The notes below the pieces were generated by a model that worked only from the letters and a program-made list of their open reading frames with translations, did no database searches and was not told the DNA's origin. A stretch of 64,000 nucleotides of DNA from Erythrobacter sp. NAP1 (GTDB taxonomy: Bacteria; Pseudomonadota; Alphaproteobacteria; Sphingomonadales; Sphingomonadaceae): positions 558,001-622,000 of the forward strand of contig NZ_CH672390.1 in the NCBI RefSeq assembly GCF_000152865.1, in the 5' to 3' direction. Positions 1 to 8,839 of the stretch are shown piece after piece (positions within the stretch are counted from its first letter, which is position 1; each line of letters opens with the position of its first letter). The translations under genes and the position numbers were made by a program.

Positions 1-1
1 T

Positions 2-697
2 GCCGCTCAACAGGTTGAAATCGAAGCAGATGGTCCTGTGATCGAACTGTCGGTCTATGAAAGCATCACTGCCGAACCCGACCTCGTGACGATCGGTGCG
101 GGCGTCTCAACTGAGGCGCGCACGGCGGTCGAGGCAATGCGCATGAACGCAGAACAGATGAACCGCGTGATCGAGCGGATTATCGAGCTCGGCGTTCCCG
201 AAGAGGACATCCAGACGACCGGCGTGAACCTCAATCCGCGCTATGACTACAATCGCGAGACGCAAACGAACGTGTTCCGTGGCTACCAAGTCTCGAACCG
301 GGTCAGCGTCAAGCTGCGCGAGGTCGATGAGACGGGCGCGGTGCTAGATGCTCTCGTCGTTGCGGGCGCGACCGACTTGTCAGGACCGGACTTTAGCATC
401 GAGGATGACGAAGCCGCCAAGGATGCTGCCCGCGCCAGCGCCGTAAAGCGCGCGCAAAGCCGGGCGGAATCCTACGCCTCAATGCTCGGCTTTGACGGGG
501 TCGAGGTGCTTTCCATCAGCGAAGCGATCCAGGGCCGCGCGCCCATGCCGCAAATGGCCATGCGCGAAGTTGCTTCGGACTCGATCCAAGTGACGGGATC
601 GCGCATTCAGCCGGGCATGGTGAACACCGGTGTCAACATCACGATCAAGTACCAAATGGTCGACGACGATGCTGAAACGGCCGAGGCGGAGCAGTGA
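2..697 (+). CDS. SIMPL (DUF541) domain protein, 5' end outside the window
   Basis: The frame is open from the first bases of the window, so the true start and probably a signal peptide lie upstream; the ATG-like start at 38 is internal. The visible ~230 residues form one SIMPL domain (DUF541 family): a region beginning ITAEPD, a central NPRYDY segment, then the YQVSNRVSVKLRE stretch and a C-terminal VNITIKYQM strand. Family members are usually periplasmic or envelope proteins of unknown biochemical role. An acidic tail ends the protein. The family assignment is fairly secure; no function can be assigned. Confidence 0.85.
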   Translation, partial: AAQQVEIEADGPVIELSVYESITAEPDLVTIGAGVSTEARTAVEAMRMNAEQMNRVIERIIELGVPEEDIQTTGVNLNPRYDYNRETQTNVFRGYQVSNRVSVKLREVDETGAVLDALVVAGATDLSGPDFSIEDDEAAKDAARASAVKRAQSRAESYASMLGFDGVEVLSISEAIQGRAPMPQMAMREVASDSIQVTGSRIQPGMVNTGVNITIKYQMVDDDAETAEAEQ

Positions 698-781
698 CAC
701 GGGTGCCATGCCTGCCTGAACAAGTGGACTTCGCCGTATTCACAGCTTGTTCAACGCGCTGGGCCTAGGCATGACAGCACG

Positions 782-1123
782 ATGACCAACAACCGCTTCC
801 TCCTTGCCGCAGCTGCCGCCGCCATGATGGCGGTCGGTCTTGGTGCGGGCTCCACGACGTCGCTTGTCGCTGCCACGACGGCTGCGCAGGAGCAGTCGCG
901 CTCGGATCAGGGCGAGGCGCGGCGGGAGATGCGCGCCGGAAACCAGCTGTCCCTGCGCGAGATCGAGCGGCGCATCCTGCCGCGCATGCGCGGCAGCGAA
1001 TATCTCGGCCCGTCTTACGACAGCACAGCACGCGCATACCGGCTCAAGTTCATTCGCGAGGGCCGCGTGACCTATGTCGACGTCGATGCCCGCACTGGCC
1101 GGATCATCAACCGGTCGAATTGA
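782..1123 (+). CDS. Secreted PepSY-like protein upstream of a two-component system
   Basis: The 113-residue protein has an N-terminal signal sequence (positively charged start, then an alanine-rich hydrophobic stretch to about residue 35). The C-terminal half looks like a small PepSY domain: LSLREIERRILPR, then YRLKFIREGRVTYVDVDARTG, the usual pattern of a strand ending in D-A-x-T-G. PepSY proteins are often encoded beside response regulator and kinase pairs and are thought to modulate sensing or peptidases in the periplasm. Here it lies 129 bp ahead of such a pair on the same strand. Its role as a periplasmic partner of that kinase is inference. Confidence 0.8.
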   Translation: MTNNRFLLAAAAAAMMAVGLGAGSTTSLVAATTAAQEQSRSDQGEARREMRAGNQLSLREIERRILPRMRGSEYLGPSYDSTARAYRLKFIREGRVTYVDVDARTGRIINRSN

Positions 1124-1252
1124 GAGCGGATCCGCAATACTCATGACCATTCGCCGGGGGACGAAGCACAATATGCGACACGTCGCTCGCTTGACGTGCG
1201 TCGCACAAACGCGCAGGCATCCTCCCGAAAACTCAAAGGATAATGGTGGACC

Positions 1253-1930
1253 ATGCGCATTCTGATCGTTGAAGATGAGCCCACTCTTGGCCAGCAACTG
1301 AAATCCACGCTGGAGCAGACCGGTTATGCGGTCGATCTGTCGACCGATGGCGAAGACGGCCATTTCCTCGGCAGCACAGAGGATTACGACGCCTGCATTC
1401 TCGATCTTGGCCTGCCTGAGATAGATGGGCTCAGCGTACTCGGCATGTGGCGCAAGGAAGGTCGCGACTTCCCGGTGCTGGTCCTGACAGCGCGCGACAG
1501 CTGGTCGGACAAGGTAGCCGGGCTGGACGCAGGCGCTGACGATTATCTTGCCAAGCCGTTCCAGACCGAAGAGCTGATTGCCCGCCTTCGCGCGCTTATC
1601 CGCCGTGCATCGGGCAACACATCGTCCGAACTTACCGCAGGCGGTGTCCGGCTGGACACGCGCTCGGGCCGCGTGACGCTTGACGGGGAGCCGGTGAAGC
1701 TCACCGCGCAGGAATACAAGCTGCTCAGCTACCTGATGCACCACAAGGGCAAGGTTGTCAGTCGGACTGAGTTAATCGAACACATCTACGATCAGGACTT
1801 CGACCGCGATTCGAACACGATCGAAGTGTTCGTCACCCGCATCCGCAAGAAACTCGGCGCAGAGGTAATCACTACGATCCGTGGCCTCGGTTACAGCCTC
1901 GACGACCCCGCAGACGCTCCACGAGCATGA
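1253..1930 (+). CDS. OmpR/PhoP-family response regulator
   Basis: The 225-residue protein has an N-terminal receiver domain with the acidic pair E7-D8, the phospho-acceptor D51 (in CILDLGLPEIDG) and the conserved lysine in LAKPF near residue 101. A C-terminal winged-helix DNA-binding domain follows (LTAQEYKLLSYLMHHKGKVV through RIRKKLGAEVITTIRGLGYSL). It is most like PhoP/QseB-type regulators. The kinase gene follows directly and overlaps its 3' end, so the two form one transcription unit, probably with the PepSY gene upstream. The signal is not known. Confidence 0.93.
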   Translation: MRILIVEDEPTLGQQLKSTLEQTGYAVDLSTDGEDGHFLGSTEDYDACILDLGLPEIDGLSVLGMWRKEGRDFPVLVLTARDSWSDKVAGLDAGADDYLAKPFQTEELIARLRALIRRASGNTSSELTAGGVRLDTRSGRVTLDGEPVKLTAQEYKLLSYLMHHKGKVVSRTELIEHIYDQDFDRDSNTIEVFVTRIRKKLGAEVITTIRGLGYSLDDPADAPRA

Positions 1931-3380
1931 CACTGCGCGCAGGCCTGGCGCCTCGGCTTCACCGCCGGGTGCGCAGGAGCCTGCGCCCGCGGACGATGCA
2001 GCGGGCCTTGCACAAGCACCGACCGACCAACCGCGCGCCAGCCTCGCGCGGCGCATGGGCTTCATCGCGGCGGGCTGGATCATCGTCCTGCTGCTGGGCG
2101 GCGGGATCGCGCTCGAACGCACGCTGACGCGCCAGGTCGAATCGAATTTCGACGAGCAGCTCGAATACCAGCTCACCGCGATGCTCGCCTCGGCGGAGAT
2201 CGACAGCTTCGGAGAGGTGTGGTTCTACCGCCCGCTGGGTGACCAGCGGTTCCTCGAACCCGGCAGCGGCCTTTATTGGCAGATCAGCGGCGAGGGCTAT
2301 GAACCGTACCCATCGCGAAGCCTGTGGGACACGCCGCTTGAATTGCGCGGACCGCAGGAGGGCGGGGACTTCAACAGCGCGCCGCAATTCTACAACTCGG
2401 CGCAAATTCCCGGCGAACCCATCCGTATCGTCGAGCGGACAGTGATCCTGCCGGGAAGCGAGACGCGCTGGACCTTCGCCGTCGCCAGCGCAACCGAGGA
2501 GATGGACGCGCAAATCCAGCAGGTCCGCACGATCTTGATCTGGAGCTTCGCCGCGCTCGGCCTCGGCCTCATTGTCATGGCGCTGCTCCAGATCCGCTAC
2601 GGGCTCTCGCCGCTGCGGCGGGTGAGGGCGGCGATCCAGAAGCTGCGTACCACCGGCGACAATCGTATCACCGAGCCGCTTCCCGCAGAGGTGCAGCCGC
2701 TGGTGGAGGAAGTAAACGCGCTGCTCGAACACACCGAGCGGCAGGCGGAAGAAGCGCGCATGCATGCGGGCAACCTCGCGCACGCGCTCAAGACGCCGCT
2801 CACCGTGCTCACCAATGCCGCCACTGCGCGCGATCCGGACCTCAGCACCGCCGTGTTCCGCGAAACGCGCACGATGCAGCGCCATGTCGACCACCACCTT
2901 GCCCGCGCACGCGCAGTTGGCCGGCGCGCGGTGGGACAGGCGCGCACCAATGTCCGTCAGAGCGCCGAGGCTGTGCGCCGCGCTGTCGAAAGGCTCTACC
3001 CCGAAGGACGGTTGGACATTGCGGGCAGCAAAGATTCCCTCGTCGCGATCGAGCGTCAGGACCTCGACGAGATCCTCGGCAATCTGATTGAGAACGCCGC
3101 GAAATATGGCGGCGGCAGCGTATTCGTTACCGTCGATCATGAGCCCGGCAGCCCGCTTTGCCGCATTTGGATCGAAGACGACGGCGCCGGCATCCCCGAG
3201 GAAGAACGCAACCGCATCTTCGACCGCGGCGCTCGCCTCGACACCGGCAAACCGGGCACTGGCCTTGGCCTAGCCATCGTTCGGGACGTGGCGGAGATTT
3301 ACGGCGGCTCGGTCACGCTTGGCGAAAGCGAGGACTTGGGCGGCTTGCTCGTGGACCTTCGCCTGCCGCGAGCGGGTTGA
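1881..3380 (+). CDS. PhoQ-like sensor histidine kinase
   Basis: Cognate kinase of the preceding regulator. A transmembrane helix follows ARRMGF at about residues 60-80, then a periplasmic sensor region, a second helix near 215-235, HAMP-like sequence, and a catalytic core. The H-box reads LAHALKTPLTVL (H301), the H-x-L-K-T-P-L form typical of PhoQ-type kinases. The N box is LIENAAKYG, G1 is EDDGAGIPEEE, and G2 is TGKPGTGLGLAI. The longest frame starts at a GTG inside the regulator gene (50-bp overlap), giving a Pro/Ala-rich leader of 58 residues. The only in-frame ATG, at 2055, sits just before the first membrane helix and is an equally credible start. Confidence 0.88.
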   Translation: MASVTASTTPQTLHEHDTARRPGASASPPGAQEPAPADDAAGLAQAPTDQPRASLARRMGFIAAGWIIVLLLGGGIALERTLTRQVESNFDEQLEYQLTAMLASAEIDSFGEVWFYRPLGDQRFLEPGSGLYWQISGEGYEPYPSRSLWDTPLELRGPQEGGDFNSAPQFYNSAQIPGEPIRIVERTVILPGSETRWTFAVASATEEMDAQIQQVRTILIWSFAALGLGLIVMALLQIRYGLSPLRRVRAAIQKLRTTGDNRITEPLPAEVQPLVEEVNALLEHTERQAEEARMHAGNLAHALKTPLTVLTNAATARDPDLSTAVFRETRTMQRHVDHHLARARAVGRRAVGQARTNVRQSAEAVRRAVERLYPEGRLDIAGSKDSLVAIERQDLDEILGNLIENAAKYGGGSVFVTVDHEPGSPLCRIWIEDDGAGIPEEERNRIFDRGARLDTGKPGTGLGLAIVRDVAEIYGGSVTLGESEDLGGLLVDLRLPRAG

Positions 3381-3442
3381 ATTCAGCGTTCGTTCAAGCG
3401 TTTGCTCGCCTGCTGCGCAAAGTCGCAAGGGGAGCGCTCAGC

Positions 3443-3880
3443 ATGGTTCGCAATTTCGTACTCCTGACCGCCGCCAGTCTCGTTCTGGGCGCGTGTGCGA
3501 CCTCGTCCGACACACCGAACAATTTCGCCGCCGAGCGCGGTATCTTCACCAGCCCTTATGCCGCGCCCGAAATCGACCGGCGCGCTGTCGGGCCAGGCGT
3601 GCTTGACGAGCATGGCCGGTGGAGGCGTTGGGACGATGACCTGCTTTATCCCGGCGGCGGCGAATTCGCGTATGACCGCGAAGGCAACCGCGTCCGACTG
3701 TCCCGCCGCGAGCTACGCGAATTGTGCGAAGTCTATTTCGCCAATCAGGCGCAAGCGGTGCAGGACGAACGCATCGCCGAATTCAACGCTCAGCAGGCAA
3801 GCGCGTCTCCCGCGCCGCCTCCGCCGCAGCCGAGCGCACCGCCCGTGACAAACACAGGCGACGGTGAGACACCTCGTTGA
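3443..3880 (+). CDS. Small lipoprotein of unknown function
   Basis: The start at 3443 is chosen because it gives a textbook lipoprotein signal: MVRNF, a hydrophobic core, then the lipobox LVLGAC with the acylated Cys at residue 18. A GGGGAG stretch at 3429-3434 serves as ribosome binding site. The mature part has about 125 residues, including WRRWDDDLLYPGGG, a charged central region, and a Pro-rich tail (PAPPPPQPSAPP) that may be a flexible envelope linker. The gene follows the kinase by 62 bp on the same strand and may be the last gene of that operon. I do not recognise the family. Confidence 0.72.
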   Translation: MVRNFVLLTAASLVLGACATSSDTPNNFAAERGIFTSPYAAPEIDRRAVGPGVLDEHGRWRRWDDDLLYPGGGEFAYDREGNRVRLSRRELRELCEVYFANQAQAVQDERIAEFNAQQASASPAPPPPQPSAPPVTNTGDGETPR

Positions 3881-3887
3881 GCGATAA

Positions 3888-4208
3888 CTAGCTCCCGCGC
3901 GCCTTTTCGTGGTGGCGGATCACTTCTTCGATGATGAAGCGCAGGAACTTCTCGCTGAATTCAGGGTCGAGATCGGCTTCTTCCGACAGCTTTCTCAGCC
4001 GCTCGATCTGGCGCTGCTCGCGAGCCGGATCGGCTGGAGGTAGTGTCACTTTCGCCTTGTACTCACCCACCGCCTGGGTGATGCGGAACCGCTCTGCCAG
4101 CATGTGAATGATTGCGGCATCGATGTTGTCGATGCTCTTGCGATAGGCCGCGAGGACCGGATCGTCTCCGGCTGCGGCGGTGGTGGAAGGTTGCGTCTCG
4201 TGCGCCAT
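3888..4208 (-). CDS. Chorismate mutase, AroQ class
   Basis: The 106-residue protein from the ATG at 4208 has the size and pattern of a monofunctional AroQ-fold chorismate mutase, which converts chorismate to prephenate for phenylalanine and tyrosine synthesis. Visible landmarks are YRKSIDNIDAAIIHMLAERF (helix 1, with the conserved Arg and Asp), the loop residues AVGEYKAK, and a last helix FLRFIIEEVIRHHEK. The reading frame is open upstream of 4208, but there it would run into the divergent polyprenyl synthase gene, so the short form is preferred. It lies divergently from that gene with 67 bp between starts. Confidence 0.88.
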   Translation of the reverse strand: MAHETQPSTTAAAGDDPVLAAYRKSIDNIDAAIIHMLAERFRITQAVGEYKAKVTLPPADPAREQRQIERLRKLSEEADLDPEFSEKFLRFIIEEVIRHHEKARGS

Positions 4209-4275
4209 ATACCGCGAAACTAGCAGCAATTCAGCGCTTGCCAAGCGTGCTGCGCGCACCCTAAAGGCGCAAGCA

Positions 4276-5286
4276 ATGACCGCAGACGTCGTACCCCTGC
4301 CGCGCAAGAAACCGACGCTCGAGCCGATGCTTTCGCTGACTGCGAACGGCATGAATTCGGTCAACTCCGTTATTCTCGAACGCATGCAGAGCGAGATTCC
4401 GCTCATTCCGCGCCTTGCGGGGCACCTGATTTCGGGTGGTGGAAAGCGTCTACGCCCGATGCTGACACTCGCCGGTGCTGCGCTGGTCGGATATGAGGGC
4501 ACGCGCCATCACAAGCTCGCCGCAGCGGTTGAATTCATCCACACCGCGACGCTGCTGCACGACGATGTCGTGGACGGCAGCGAACTGCGCCGTGGCAAGG
4601 CGGCGGCCAACATCGTGTTTGGCAACCCGGCAACGGTTCTGGTCGGCGACTTCCTGTTCAGCCGCGCATTCGAGCTGATGACCGAGGATGGGTCTTTGCG
4701 CGTTCTCAAAATCCTCAGCCACGCCAGCGCCGTGATCGCAGAGGGCGAAGTCTCTCAGCTCACCGCGCAGCGCCAGATCGAGACGAGCGAGGAACGCTAT
4801 CTCCACATCATCGGCGCGAAGACGGCGGCGCTTTTTGCTGCCGCCAGCCAGATCAGCGCAGTCGTCGCCGAATGCAGCGACGAGGAAGAGCGCGCGCTGG
4901 AAGACTACGGTCGTAACCTCGGTGTCGCGTTCCAGCTGGTCGACGATGCAATCGACTACGATTCCGATGCAGCGCAAATGGGCAAGGACCAGGGCGACGA
5001 TTTCCGCGAAGGCAAGATGACGCTTCCCGTCATTCTCGCTCACGCACGCGGAGACGAGGCTGAGCGCAAGTTCTGGAAGGACGCGATCCTGGGCCACCGG
5101 TCTTCGGATGAAGATTTCGCCGAAGCGATCCGCTTGATCGAAAAGCACAACGCTCTCGAAGATACGCGCGAGAAAGCACGCCACTTCGCACAGCGCGCCA
5201 TCGACGCGATCTCGATCTTCGCGGATAGCAAGGCGCGCGCCGCAATGGCTGAAGCTGCGCAGTTCGCGGTCGCTCGCGGCTACTGA
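4276..5286 (+). CDS. Polyprenyl diphosphate synthase (ubiquinone side chain)
   Basis: Trans-isoprenyl diphosphate synthase of 336 residues, adding isopentenyl diphosphate units to an allylic primer. The first aspartate-rich motif is DDVVD at residues 96-100, preceded by the GGGKRLRP substrate-binding segment (54-61). The second is DDAIDYDSD, followed by KDQGDDFREGKMTLP. The overall type is that of long-chain synthases (IspB/DdsA) rather than FPP synthase: ahead of the first motif are the small residues HTATLL instead of bulky aromatics, consistent with a long product. In this group the product is usually decaprenyl diphosphate for ubiquinone-10. Exact chain length cannot be read from sequence. 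The ATG at 4276 excludes an unrelated N-terminal extension. Confidence 0.9.
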   Translation: MTADVVPLPRKKPTLEPMLSLTANGMNSVNSVILERMQSEIPLIPRLAGHLISGGGKRLRPMLTLAGAALVGYEGTRHHKLAAAVEFIHTATLLHDDVVDGSELRRGKAAANIVFGNPATVLVGDFLFSRAFELMTEDGSLRVLKILSHASAVIAEGEVSQLTAQRQIETSEERYLHIIGAKTAALFAAASQISAVVAECSDEEERALEDYGRNLGVAFQLVDDAIDYDSDAAQMGKDQGDDFREGKMTLPVILAHARGDEAERKFWKDAILGHRSSDEDFAEAIRLIEKHNALEDTREKARHFAQRAIDAISIFADSKARAAMAEAAQFAVARGY

Positions 5287-5304
5287 ACCCGGCGACCGGG
5301 CGAA

Positions 5305-5339
5305 GAAAATCCCGGCCCCGCTGATAGCGAAGCCGGGAT
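5305..5339 (-). terminator. Rho-independent terminator of the minus-strand lipoprotein gene
   Basis: Perfect 8-bp inverted repeat ATCCCGGC (5309-5316) / GCCGGGAT (5332-5339) with a 15-nt loop. Read on the minus strand it is followed by TTTTCTTCG. It sits 22 bp past the stop of the gene at 5361-6170 and could also serve the convergent polyprenyl synthase gene, although the plus-strand side lacks a T-tract. Confidence 0.65.
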
Positions 5340-5360
5340 AATCCGTTCAGCGATACACGC

Positions 5361-6170
5361 TTACTGTCGGGTAGCCGTCCAGCTCACCTTGCTGTCATCG
5401 CGTGGATCGGTTGCGACGACAGTCAGGGTGTCACCGTCGACAGTCCAGTCATTCACGCCCGTTGTCTCCCCATCGCGCGTGAAAGTTTCGCGATAAGTGT
5501 TGTCGCCCGTCTTCTCGATCGCGACCATCGTGCCCGAATTGTCGCCGTCGATAGTCACGGCATCACCGCCCAGTGTCGCGGTGTAGCCACCACCGAAGCT
5601 TGCAAAAGTGATCGTGTCGCCATCTTCGGTGATGGTCACGCTGCGCGCTTCGTCGGACATTTCGGAAACGCCTGCTGGTGCCCATTCGCCCGACGCTGCA
5701 TGCGAGCCGTCCGGTCCGGCTTCGACACGGGTCATCATCGAGGTCCCGGTGGTTTCGCCAGCGTCCTCGTAGTTGGTCCAGTTAATGGTCATCGTCTGGC
5801 CATCTTCGCCCACGGTCCAGACCGACTTGCCCTGATCCTCCCCCTCAAAACGCGAGGCAAGCTCGACCGTGTTGTCATCGACGACCGTGATCATGACCTG
5901 ATCGAGGCCAGGCCGATCGACCGATTGCCAGTTACCGTCAGCGGCAACCGAGTAAGGTGGCAGGCATGAGTTGCAGGTATATTCGCCATCAGCGATCGCA
6001 TAGTTGCTATTCGCGTTTTCCCATTCGGCCGAGTCCAGGTTCACTGTCCACGTGCCGACAATACCAGTCGCGGCGGTGGCTTCTGCCGTGTCGCTCTCAG
6101 CACCTCCGCTGCATGCTGCTGTCCCCAGCACAAGCGTGATTGCGGCCAAGGCCGTCATAGTCGTTTTCAT
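5361..6170 (-). CDS. Lipoprotein with beta-rich repeats, unknown function
   Basis: The 269-residue protein has a clear lipoprotein signal: MKTTMTALAAITLVLGTAAC, with Cys20 acylated and SGGAESD next, which would direct it to the outer membrane. The mature part is acidic and built of short beta-strand segments rich in G, D and T (GTWTVNLDSAEW, DDNTVELASRF, GDTITFASFGGGYTATL). This resembles a lipocalin-like or DUF-type barrel, with two similar halves each starting from a W/T-rich strand. No catalytic motif is visible. It is monocistronic and followed by a terminator hairpin. Confidence 0.7.
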   Translation of the reverse strand: MKTTMTALAAITLVLGTAACSGGAESDTAEATAATGIVGTWTVNLDSAEWENANSNYAIADGEYTCNSCLPPYSVAADGNWQSVDRPGLDQVMITVVDDNTVELASRFEGEDQGKSVWTVGEDGQTMTINWTNYEDAGETTGTSMMTRVEAGPDGSHAASGEWAPAGVSEMSDEARSVTITEDGDTITFASFGGGYTATLGGDAVTIDGDNSGTMVAIEKTGDNTYRETFTRDGETTGVNDWTVDGDTLTVVATDPRDDSKVSWTATRQ

Positions 6171-6376
6171 CGATTTCCCCCATCAGTTACGCTCGGCTCT
6201 CGGCGCTCAAGTGCGCATATTTGAGAGCCTCGCATCGAACTGCGTCCCTGCATCCGAGTATAGGGAATGGCGGCAATTCGCCAAATCTTCAGCTGAGCGG
6301 GACGAAATCCCCAAACAATTGAGAGCGTTTTGGGGGAGGGGCTGCGAGACCGATCCATTTGTGCAATGGCAAAAAC

Positions 6377-8803
6377 GTGTCTGAAACACTGCCCATCCAT
6401 TCGGTTCTGCCCGAACTTCAAGCCGCGTTGCGCGAGTCGGGAGCTGCTGTCCTGATCGCGCCGCCGGGTGCAGGCAAGACGACTGCGGTCGCGCCAGTCC
6501 TGTTGAGTGACGAATGGTGCGACGGCCAGATCATCCTGACCAGCCCGCGCAGGGTCGCAGCTCGCGCGGCAGCAGATCGTATGGCACAGCTGCTGGGCGA
6601 AAAGCCCGGCGAAACGGTCGGATACATGACGCGGCTCGACAGCAAGGTTTCGACAAAGACCCGCATCCTCGTTGTGACCGAGGCGATCCTCGTGAATCGA
6701 CTGGTCGCCGATCCCGAGTTGCCGGGCGTGTCGGCGGTCCTGTTCGATGAGGCGCACGAACGGCATCTCGACAGCGATCTGGGTCTCGCGCTGGCGCTGG
6801 AGACGCGCGATGTGCTGCGCGACGATTTGCGTGTGCTGGTCATGTCGGCAACGATCGACGGCGCAAGGTTTGCTGCGCTGCTTGGCGATAATGCTCCGGT
6901 CGTGGAAAGCGAAGGACGAAGCTACCCGCTCGAGATCAAGTGGCTCGGCGCCAATCCTTCGCAGCGGGTCGAAGATCAGGTTGCGGGCGCCGTGATGACG
7001 GCTTGGCGAGAGCAGGAAGGTGACATCCTAGCTTTTCTCCCCGGTGTCGGTGAGATCGAACGCACCCGCGAACGACTTGAGGCGAAGTTGCCAGATACGC
7101 CTGTCCTGCCTTTGCACGGACAGGTCGAACCAGCAGCCCAGCGCGCTGCCATCCGCCGCGATCCGGACGGCCGCAGACGTATTGTGCTTGCAAGCGCCAT
7201 TGCCGAGACATCGCTGACGCTCGATGGCGTGTCGGTCGTAGTGGATAGCGGCCTTGCGCGCCTCGCTGAGTATGACCGCGCCGCCGGGACCACGCATCTC
7301 GTCACCCGCCGCGCCAGTCAGGCGGCTGCGGCGCAGAGGGCAGGGCGCGCGGCTCGCCAGGGGCCGGGCGTTGCATATCGGCTATGGGAAGAAGGCGGGC
7401 ATCTTGGGCGTCCCGAATTTGCGCCGCCTGAGATCGAGACCGCTGACCTTACCGGGCTAATCCTCGACCTTGCGACATGGGGATCGAGCGATCCGCAATC
7501 TTTGCGCTGGCTCGACATGCCGCCTGCCGCGTCGGTCGCTAGCGCGCGCGCTTCGCTGGAGGCTTTGGGAGCGCTCGACGAGGAGGGGCGGATTACCGAC
7601 TGGGGCAAGGCCATCGCGGCCATGCCCATGGCTCCCGATCACGCGGCGGCGGTGCTGCACGGAGCGCGCAACGGGTGCGGGGAAACGGTCGCGCGGCTGG
7701 TCATGCTGCTCCAGGAACGCGGGCTCGGCGGGCGGAGCGAGGATTTATTGCAGCGACTTTCGCGCTGGCGGAACGAGAATTCGGGACGATCCAAGAGCGC
7801 GGGGCGTATCGCGCAAGGCTGGGCGCGCCAGGCTGCAAAGTTGGTGAGTGACGAGGACAAACGGGAGCTAGAGCCCGCCGAATGTCTTGCGCTTGCAAGG
7901 CCCGACTTCGTCGCTCGTCGCCGTGACGCAAATGGCGAAAGCTGGCTGAGCGCAGGCGGGCGCGGCTTCCATCTCGACCCGGCATCGCCGCTCGCCCGCA
8001 CCGAGTGGATGGTGATCTGCGACGCGCAAGGGCAGGCCAAGGGCGCGCGGATCACTTCTGGCATCGAGCTTGAAGCCTCGCAGGTGGAACAGTTGTTCGC
8101 CGACGAATTGAAGGAACGCTCGATCGCGCGGTGGAATGGCGACAAGGGCAGGGCAGAAGCACGGCGAGAGCGCAGGCTCGGCGCAATCGTGCTCGCCAGC
8201 GGTTCCGATCCGAAGCCAGACCCCGCGGTTTTCAGAGACATTCTGGAGGAGCGCGCACTCGCTAATCTCGGTGATTTGTTCCCGGCGGGCTTTCTTGCAC
8301 GTGCCGATTTCGCAGGCGTCGAGCAGCTATCGACCGACAATCTGTGTGACCAGTCCGACCTGTGGCTTATCCCCTTGCTAGAAGGGCGGCGCGATCTTGA
8401 TCTTGCGCCCATCCGTTTCGCCGAAGCTGCGCTTGGCATGCTCGACTGGGAAGCGCGGCAGAGCCTGGACGCGGCGGCGCCCACACATTTCACATCGCCA
8501 GCAGAAACAAGGCACGCCATCGATTATGCAGGCGACGATGCTCCCACTGTCGAAGTGCGCGTGCAGGCGCTGTTCGGGCTTGATCAGCACCCGATGATCG
8601 GACGCGAACCGCTCCTCCTCAAGCTTACCAGTCCGGCGGGTCGCCCGATCCAGTCGACGCGGGACTTGTCGGGATTCTGGCGCGGTTCGTGGGCAGATGT
8701 CGCGAAGGATATGAAGGGCCGCTACCCCAAGCATCGCTGGCCCGATCAGCCGTGGCTAGAAAAGCCGAGCCTAAAGACCAAAAACGCCTTCAATCGAAGC
8801 TAG
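6377..8803 (+). CDS. hrpB: ATP-dependent helicase HrpB (DEAH box)
   Basis: DEAH-box RNA helicase-like protein of about 808 residues, the usual HrpB length. Seen in order: motif I APPGAGKTT near residue 30, LTSPRRVAARAAA (Ia), the FDEAHER motif II, MSATIDG (III), LPLHGQ, IVLASAIAETSLT (V), and QRAGRAAR (VI). The C-terminal half carries the HrpB-specific domain, ending in WPDQPWLEKPSLKTK. The frame is open from a TTG at 6359, but the GTG at 6377 gives VSETLPIHSVLPEL, which fits the family N-terminus better. No strong ribosome binding site decides between them. The cellular role of HrpB is still poorly defined. Confidence 0.9.
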   Translation: MSETLPIHSVLPELQAALRESGAAVLIAPPGAGKTTAVAPVLLSDEWCDGQIILTSPRRVAARAAADRMAQLLGEKPGETVGYMTRLDSKVSTKTRILVVTEAILVNRLVADPELPGVSAVLFDEAHERHLDSDLGLALALETRDVLRDDLRVLVMSATIDGARFAALLGDNAPVVESEGRSYPLEIKWLGANPSQRVEDQVAGAVMTAWREQEGDILAFLPGVGEIERTRERLEAKLPDTPVLPLHGQVEPAAQRAAIRRDPDGRRRIVLASAIAETSLTLDGVSVVVDSGLARLAEYDRAAGTTHLVTRRASQAAAAQRAGRAARQGPGVAYRLWEEGGHLGRPEFAPPEIETADLTGLILDLATWGSSDPQSLRWLDMPPAASVASARASLEALGALDEEGRITDWGKAIAAMPMAPDHAAAVLHGARNGCGETVARLVMLLQERGLGGRSEDLLQRLSRWRNENSGRSKSAGRIAQGWARQAAKLVSDEDKRELEPAECLALARPDFVARRRDANGESWLSAGGRGFHLDPASPLARTEWMVICDAQGQAKGARITSGIELEASQVEQLFADELKERSIARWNGDKGRAEARRERRLGAIVLASGSDPKPDPAVFRDILEERALANLGDLFPAGFLARADFAGVEQLSTDNLCDQSDLWLIPLLEGRRDLDLAPIRFAEAALGMLDWEARQSLDAAAPTHFTSPAETRHAIDYAGDDAPTVEVRVQALFGLDQHPMIGREPLLLKLTSPAGRPIQSTRDLSGFWRGSWADVAKDMKGRYPKHRWPDQPWLEKPSLKTKNAFNRS

Positions 8804-8839
8804 GTTTGGATTATTGGGCGGCGCATAAAGGGATTCACA

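Noticed and set aside
740..1744. 334-codon minus-strand frame opposite the PepSY and regulator genes
   Set aside because: Antisense to two genes with clear families; composition typical of a mirror frame.
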